Below are positions 59,325 through 64,000 of a DNA stretch of 64,000 nucleotides, piece by piece. Numbering within the stretch: the stretch's first letter is position 1; each line of letters opens with the position of its first letter. Below the pieces are notes generated by a model. It had not been told where the DNA came from. It saw only the letters and a list, made by a program, of their open reading frames with translations, and did not search any database. This DNA is from Trachythela sp. YZ-2020 (taxonomy: Eukaryota > Cnidaria > Anthozoa > Malacalcyonacea > Clavulariidae): positions 310,001 through 374,000 of the forward strand of contig JADLSH010000315.1 in assembly GCA_016169945.1 (NCBI GenBank), given 5' to 3'. The translations under genes were made by a program, and so were the position numbers.

Positions 59325-60205
59325 CACGGTCTGCTTCTCTTTCTGCCGTTTATATCCTCGTTCTTGCAATTTTCAAGATTTCTCGTAGTATCCAAGTCCT
59401 AAGCAAGTCCTAGCCCAAAGTAAGCCTCTGTTTCTTCCCGTTTATCTTCTCTTTCTAATTGCAATTTCCAATGTCTTCCTGTAGTATTCAATACCCGATT
59501 GATTATTGAATCTATAAACATGTCCAAATTCAATGTATGCATCTGCTTTTCTTTCTGTGTTAATCTCCTCGTTCTTTGGCAATTTTCAAGGCGTTTTCTT
59601 AACATTCAATTGTCTTTTGAAATTCCGGCTAGGACATGTTTATGAATCAAACAAACGGGCAGGTTTCTTGCCGTTTATCTTCAAGTTTTGCAATTTCCGA
59701 GGCTTTCTCATCAATATTCAATTCATTGCCGTTTTGAACCTGGTCCATAGGCTATGCCCAAAGTATGCATTTGTTTCTCGCTGTTTGTCTTCTTGCTTTT
59801 TGAAATTTTCAGGTTTTTGACACAGTATTCAATTGCCATTGCAAACTGACTGTTTCAACATATAAGCACGTCCTAACCCAATGTATGCCTCTGTTATCTG
59901 CCGCTTATATCATCGTTCTTTTACAATTTCCGAAGCTTTCTCAATCTGATTGTTCAATCTCAATATATATAAACATCTCTTAATCCAAGAAAAGCCTTCA
60001 ATTCATATCCTTTATCTCCTCGTTCCGAATTGAATACTATGAGAAAGCGTTTAAATTAGCTGAGCAAATTTCGAGACTTTCTCATAGTGTTCAATTGCTA
60101 TTGCGAATTGATTGTTCAATATATTATAAGCACTTCCTAACACAAGGTAAGCCTGTTTCTTGTTGTTTATCTTCTCGTTCCTTGGCAATGTCTTCTTAAT
60201 GTCGA
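59325..60205. repeat. Degenerate tandem satellite, about eight units of 100-155 bp
   Basis: Successive units begin near 59325, 59424, 59539, 59660, 59767, 59886, 59993 and 60150. Each carries a version of GCCTCTGTTTCTTGCCGTTT, then ATCTTCTCGTTCTTTGCAAT, TTCCAAGGCTTTCTCATAGT and ATTCAATTGCCATTG. Unit 7 is longer because of an inverted insertion. No frame is open through the array. Confidence 0.75.
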
Positions 60206-60926
60206 AGGTTCCTTAATATATACTATTTTTAAATTACAATATATACTGGAACAAAAATACGTAGAATGCATGATAAATAGGAAAAATACCTAAAAGGAAT
60301 TTTTTAGATAATACATGCTTACATAAATTAATGTCGTGGTGAAAAGACAAATAGTAATCATTTGAGTAGACAACGACCGAACATGAACAAGCACATTGCA
60401 AACCAATCTATACAGAAACGTAATCAAGAGATGATTGCCATAGCAACAGAGAGTCTTCATTGCTTCCAGTAATAATTGAGATTAATTATACGAAGCATAT
60501 GCACTTGAATTCATGCACTTGAAGAAATGCATCCATGCCTTGAACCGTTGAACATTTTCTAATACTTCTTCATTTTATAGGATCTATTAAGGTTAGTTGG
60601 TTGTTTGACCGAGATACTCTTGTGCGTCATATGACTAAATTGCGATGAAATTTCCATTTGCCTGCGCATCATCTCTCCTCCGCTGAGGCTTTTAAACCCG
60701 TAATCATGGTGAATGCTCGCGGGGAATCAAGGGAAGACGCAAATTTCCAGTCTTGATCCCTCCGTGTGCACTGTGCATTTACTAATTACCCGCATGCCTT
60801 ACATTTTCCGGTAATGTAGCCCGCGTGTTAACCTAAAACGCCTCTGCGGAGGAGAGGATTATCATTGAGTGTGCTTCATTTATAATTTAATTTTTGATTT
60901 GTTGTTCCTCGAAAGGTGATTTTGTG

Positions 60927-61061
60927 GGAACAACTAGTTTAAATAACTTTAAACAAAATAATGCTAAACGTCGCTTGACGTAAACAGTTATTATATAAAT
61001 TAGTTGATAATTGCTTATTATGGCCAGTTATAGATAAGCCTGTCACGAAATGAACTGTTTG
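60927..61061. repeat. Dispersed direct repeat, copy 1
   Basis: GGAACAACTAGTTTAAATAA through GTCACGAAATGAACTGTTTG is repeated in the same orientation at 62391-62497, with indels. Confidence 0.7.
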
Positions 61062-61634
61062 TAAGATGCCGAATGTATATTAGAACTATCCATATGATCT
61101 GCTGGAGAACCAGCTTCGAATAATGATTTTTTGTTGCTGAATCTTAATCAATGAAGTTGCCGTTCTGTCCTTTATAAGTCTTAAGACTTGACAGTAATTT
61201 TATTATTATAATTCTTACTTAGATAAAACTAGGGGCCTTAAATAAAAGCCTATATAGGTTTCCAAAGGTCTCTAGCCCTCTGTATGTATATCATAAGAAA
61301 AAAATATGTAAATAACTATGTAATTTGGGCAAATTAATAAAAAAGGAAAACAAAAGAATGAAGTAGATTACAATATACTCCGTAGTACCACAGCTTTGAT
61401 AAGGACATGTTCAAGCATAATGCTGTAACTGCATGCTGTACAAAAGCAATGCAGACGCTATTTTTCAGTTCTAAACCATAGGGGACCCCTATAGAGATGC
61501 CTGCGGAGGAGGCTACGTCGAAGGCTGGAACGCGAAGTTCCCTATTAGATAAATAGGAACTTTATTCATATGTCAATAGCTGCATGGTTCTACTATTAAT
61601 TGGGAACTCACAACTAGGCGCATTATAACGTCTG

Positions 61635-61770
61635 TTAGGCGTCGTTCAAACGTCGCGCTACTGCCGTGCCGAACGCATTACAATCAATAGATAATGAGGC
61701 ATTTCAGCTGATTATGTATTGCTTTTAATGCGTTCGGCACATGAGAAGGCGACGTTTGGAACAGGCCTAA
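61635..61770. mobile_element. 136-bp palindromic MITE, copy 2
   Basis: This is the reverse complement of the 29149-29285 element with over 90% identity by eye. Ends TTAGGCGTCGTTC and CAGGCCTAA. Confidence 0.75.
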
Positions 61771-62390
61771 GAGATACAAAGCTTCGTGAGAAGAAAGATA
61801 GTGTTTCTCATGATTTCGTAGCAAAATAGACCATGTCTACCGTCTACACAGTTAAATCAGTGAGTTTACAAATGTGACCTACAGACCTGTTTCTGAGTTC
61901 GATCATGTAAAGAATATGCTACAAATACGTTAAGTGTTCTATCGTGTAAATTTCAACGAAAACCACTTCAAAATTGCACAAACATAACGAAACATTTTAC
62001 ATATCCCTTCTCCTAAAATGGCGGCCATCTTGAACCTGATACAACGTTCTGTACGGGTGTGCTGTGGATATTTCAGTTTCTGGCACTCCGTAAAGAACGA
62101 CAAAAACGACGGACAAAGGCTTGGCATTTTAAGACTCGTGCACACGGCCAAAAGCCTGGCATGACTTTATAGTACACAAGTTTCATTTTGCGTTAGGCAC
62201 TTGGAAACGTCTACTAATGAAGAACCATAAAATATATTGTGTGAACGCATGTTTCTGCAGTGTTTCATTATTAAGTAATGTCATAATTGTAGTCATTTCT
62301 GGGTACGATATTGAATTGTTTAGTCCCTTGCAGGTGCAAACATTTTGAACGTGGGATGCAAATTGGTATAATTGTTAATTGGAACAACTA

Positions 62391-62497
62391 GTTTAAATAA
62401 CTTTAAACAAATGCTAAACATCACTTGACGTAAACAGTGGTTATAATTGCTTATTATGGCCATTTATAGATAAGTCTGTCACGAAATGAACTGTTTG
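62391..62497. repeat. Dispersed direct repeat, copy 2
   Basis: Matches 60927-61061 with about 28 bases deleted. Confidence 0.7.
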
Positions 62498-62530
62498 ACT
62501 TGAATAGAAGCACTTGTTAGCCTGGTCGTG

Positions 62531-62773
62531 ATTGGCTCGATATCCTAACCTTAGAAAACACATCCACCCTTAACATAACCCTGATTGGTCAAAAGGTGAC
62601 AACACGTCTATGATTGGACCAATGCAATAGATTCTATGCTAAGGAAGAGTTGCTTCACCCTTTGGAAATACTTGTATTAACGTACAGAATGCAGTACTAA
62701 AAATACTGTTAGTGGCGTGCAGAACAGACACTATTCTAAGTGCCAACGTAATTCAGCTGTCAACTTTGTAAGT
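62531..62773 (+). promoter_or_regulatory. CCAAT-box cluster followed by a splice donor: possible promoter
   Basis: ATTGG at 62531, 62584 and 62613 and CCAAT at 62619 crowd into 93 bases, as at NF-Y-driven promoters. A GTAAGT at 62768 could end a non-coding first exon. Downstream, an ATG at 62862 opens MAALFKNEYICKRKSLEKES for 44 codons, but with a poor start context. No gene body is visible before the window ends. Confidence 0.3.
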
Positions 62774-63559
62774 ATGTTTTATTGCTCTATACCGTAATTT
62801 GCTCGTTTATGCGCTGCGGCGCATTTTTAATTTTTAGTGCTTTGGATGCGGCGTTTATTTGATGGCGGCGCTCTTTAAAAATGAGTATATTTGTAAAAGA
62901 AAGTCACTGGAAAAGGAAAGTTCGGCTTGTTGTGCAGGCAAAGTTCTCTGCCTTCGCAACGGTAATGCGCATGAGAGAGCATTGGAATGTTATTAATAAT
63001 AATCTAAGGAATTCAAGCGATTTAATTTCGCCTTACCTAGTACCCAATGATTTACCAACGTACGAATCAACTTTTTCTCGCGCTATATAGGCATGCTTCT
63101 GTTTAGGGCTTGGTTGAAGGTGTATGAGGTAGCATTCGTGAGTAAAAACTTCGCGATTGCTAAAGACTAAATGTATTACGAAACCTAGCATAGAAAATTG
63201 TGTAGGGTGTTTATATAGTGGGCGGTGAAACAAAGATAGACGCGCTGAACGATATGTTATGCAAAGAACTGGTAACGAGCATGCCGTTGTTACCATAGCG
63301 ACGCAGTTAACTCAATGCCAATGCCAACGGCCATAAAATATGATTGTTTTCACAAATGTATGTATTAAGTTTCAAATATATTACAGTAACAACATTATTT
63401 AAAAAAAACATTAAACAGAGTAATATTGAGTGAGACTATTCTATAACGTATAACCTAATAACCATACGACGTATTTTTAGGACTTTTGGCATGTTTTGCT
63501 TTCTGCGAATTCATACTTCACGACTTTCACGATACGGCAATAGTTTCGCTCTTTCACCA

Positions 63560-63830
63560 ATTAAATTTAACTAAAAAAGTTATTTCAATTACTTACTTTG
63601 ATTTTGAAGATATATTTCCTGTCCATTTTCGCTTCTGCAATTTTTCTCAGGCAGGTAGAAAAGGCACAGACACAGTTCTTCGGTATGCAAACACTTAAAT
63701 TATTTCTTGAAAAAATCCAGGCAAAATTTGAAGTTGACGTATATATGGCATGCGTAGTAAATGACCTGTGGTGGGACTGAATTGAAATTGGACCGTATGG
63801 ACCGCGTTAGACATATATATTAAGAACTTT
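63560..63830. repeat. Diverged relative of the 2.2-kb TTAA insertion
   Basis: Shares the order TTACTT..., GA.GATATATTT, CTGTAAT/CTGCAAT then TTTTT, GTTGACGTA, GTAGTAAAT and GGGACTGAA...GACCGCG with 35680-35970. The family is therefore dispersed, not unique to the duplication. Confidence 0.5.
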
Positions 63831-64000
63831 AAGATAGGCGAATACGAACTACAGACGGGAGCAAAATGGAAATTAGGTCCAGTCACATGACTGCTTTCAA
63901 CTCACCGTAGCCAAGTGAGTTGGAAAATTGTTTTTCGTACTGCTGACTATACGTACGGTCAAGATTTTCATCGAATTTATTGCTAGTAAGTTGAACTTTT

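Noticed and set aside
59325..60205. CRISPR array
   Set aside because: Units are long, diverged and without unique spacers, and the sequence is animal-type.

Overview
This is eukaryotic, animal-type DNA: AT-rich, with gene islands separated by long intergenic stretches, GT-AG introns, TATA and polyadenylation signals, and many small inverted-repeat transposons. The recognisable proteins (an ETS-domain factor, a CDK5 activator of the p35 type, and a secreted PAN + EGF + fibrinogen-like protein) are metazoan. The last of these, the intronless p35 gene and the dense MITE/foldback landscape make an anthozoan or other cnidarian my best guess. That is inference; a different marine invertebrate cannot be excluded.

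Layout. 0-6 kb: the last codons of a gene entering from the left (stop at 115-117), then foldback elements, then the 3' part of an ETS transcription-factor gene whose DNA-binding domain is split over two exons (3287-3592 and 4722-4826), then a frameshifted, exon-like remnant at 5787-5941. 6-21 kb: essentially gene-free and rich in non-autonomous DNA transposons, including a Harbinger-type MITE flanked by TTA and four hAT-type elements with identical or nearly identical 8-bp target duplications. 21.9-22.9 kb: a TATA-driven, single-exon CDK5 activator gene. 23-31 kb: no convincing gene; diverged duplications and an 0.8-kb inverted repeat that carries a nested MITE.

31.2-45.2 kb is a direct tandem duplication of one 6-8 kb non-coding unit. 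The first copy carries an extra 2.2-kb insertion flanked by TTAA whose empty site survives in the second copy. 47.98-51.17 kb is a 3.2-kb near-palindrome with terminal inverted repeats, a 9-bp near-matching flanking duplication, a very tight central hairpin, and duplicated sequence that looks like two divergent promoter-proximal first exons. 52-55 kb holds further hairpins. 55.7-58.1 kb is a four-exon secreted-protein gene (5' UTR exon not located; coding exons 55748-56117, 56798-57248, 57805-58145). 59.3-60.2 kb is a degenerate tandem satellite. The right end has MITEs, a CCAAT-box cluster that may be a promoter, and a diverged relative of the 2.2-kb insertion.

The three good genes are unrelated in function: nuclear transcription control, membrane-anchored kinase activation, and an extracellular adhesion- or recognition-type protein. 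There is no sign of a shared pathway or cluster. The most unusual structures are the 3.2-kb palindrome with captured exon-like sequence and the tandem duplication with its paired empty site.
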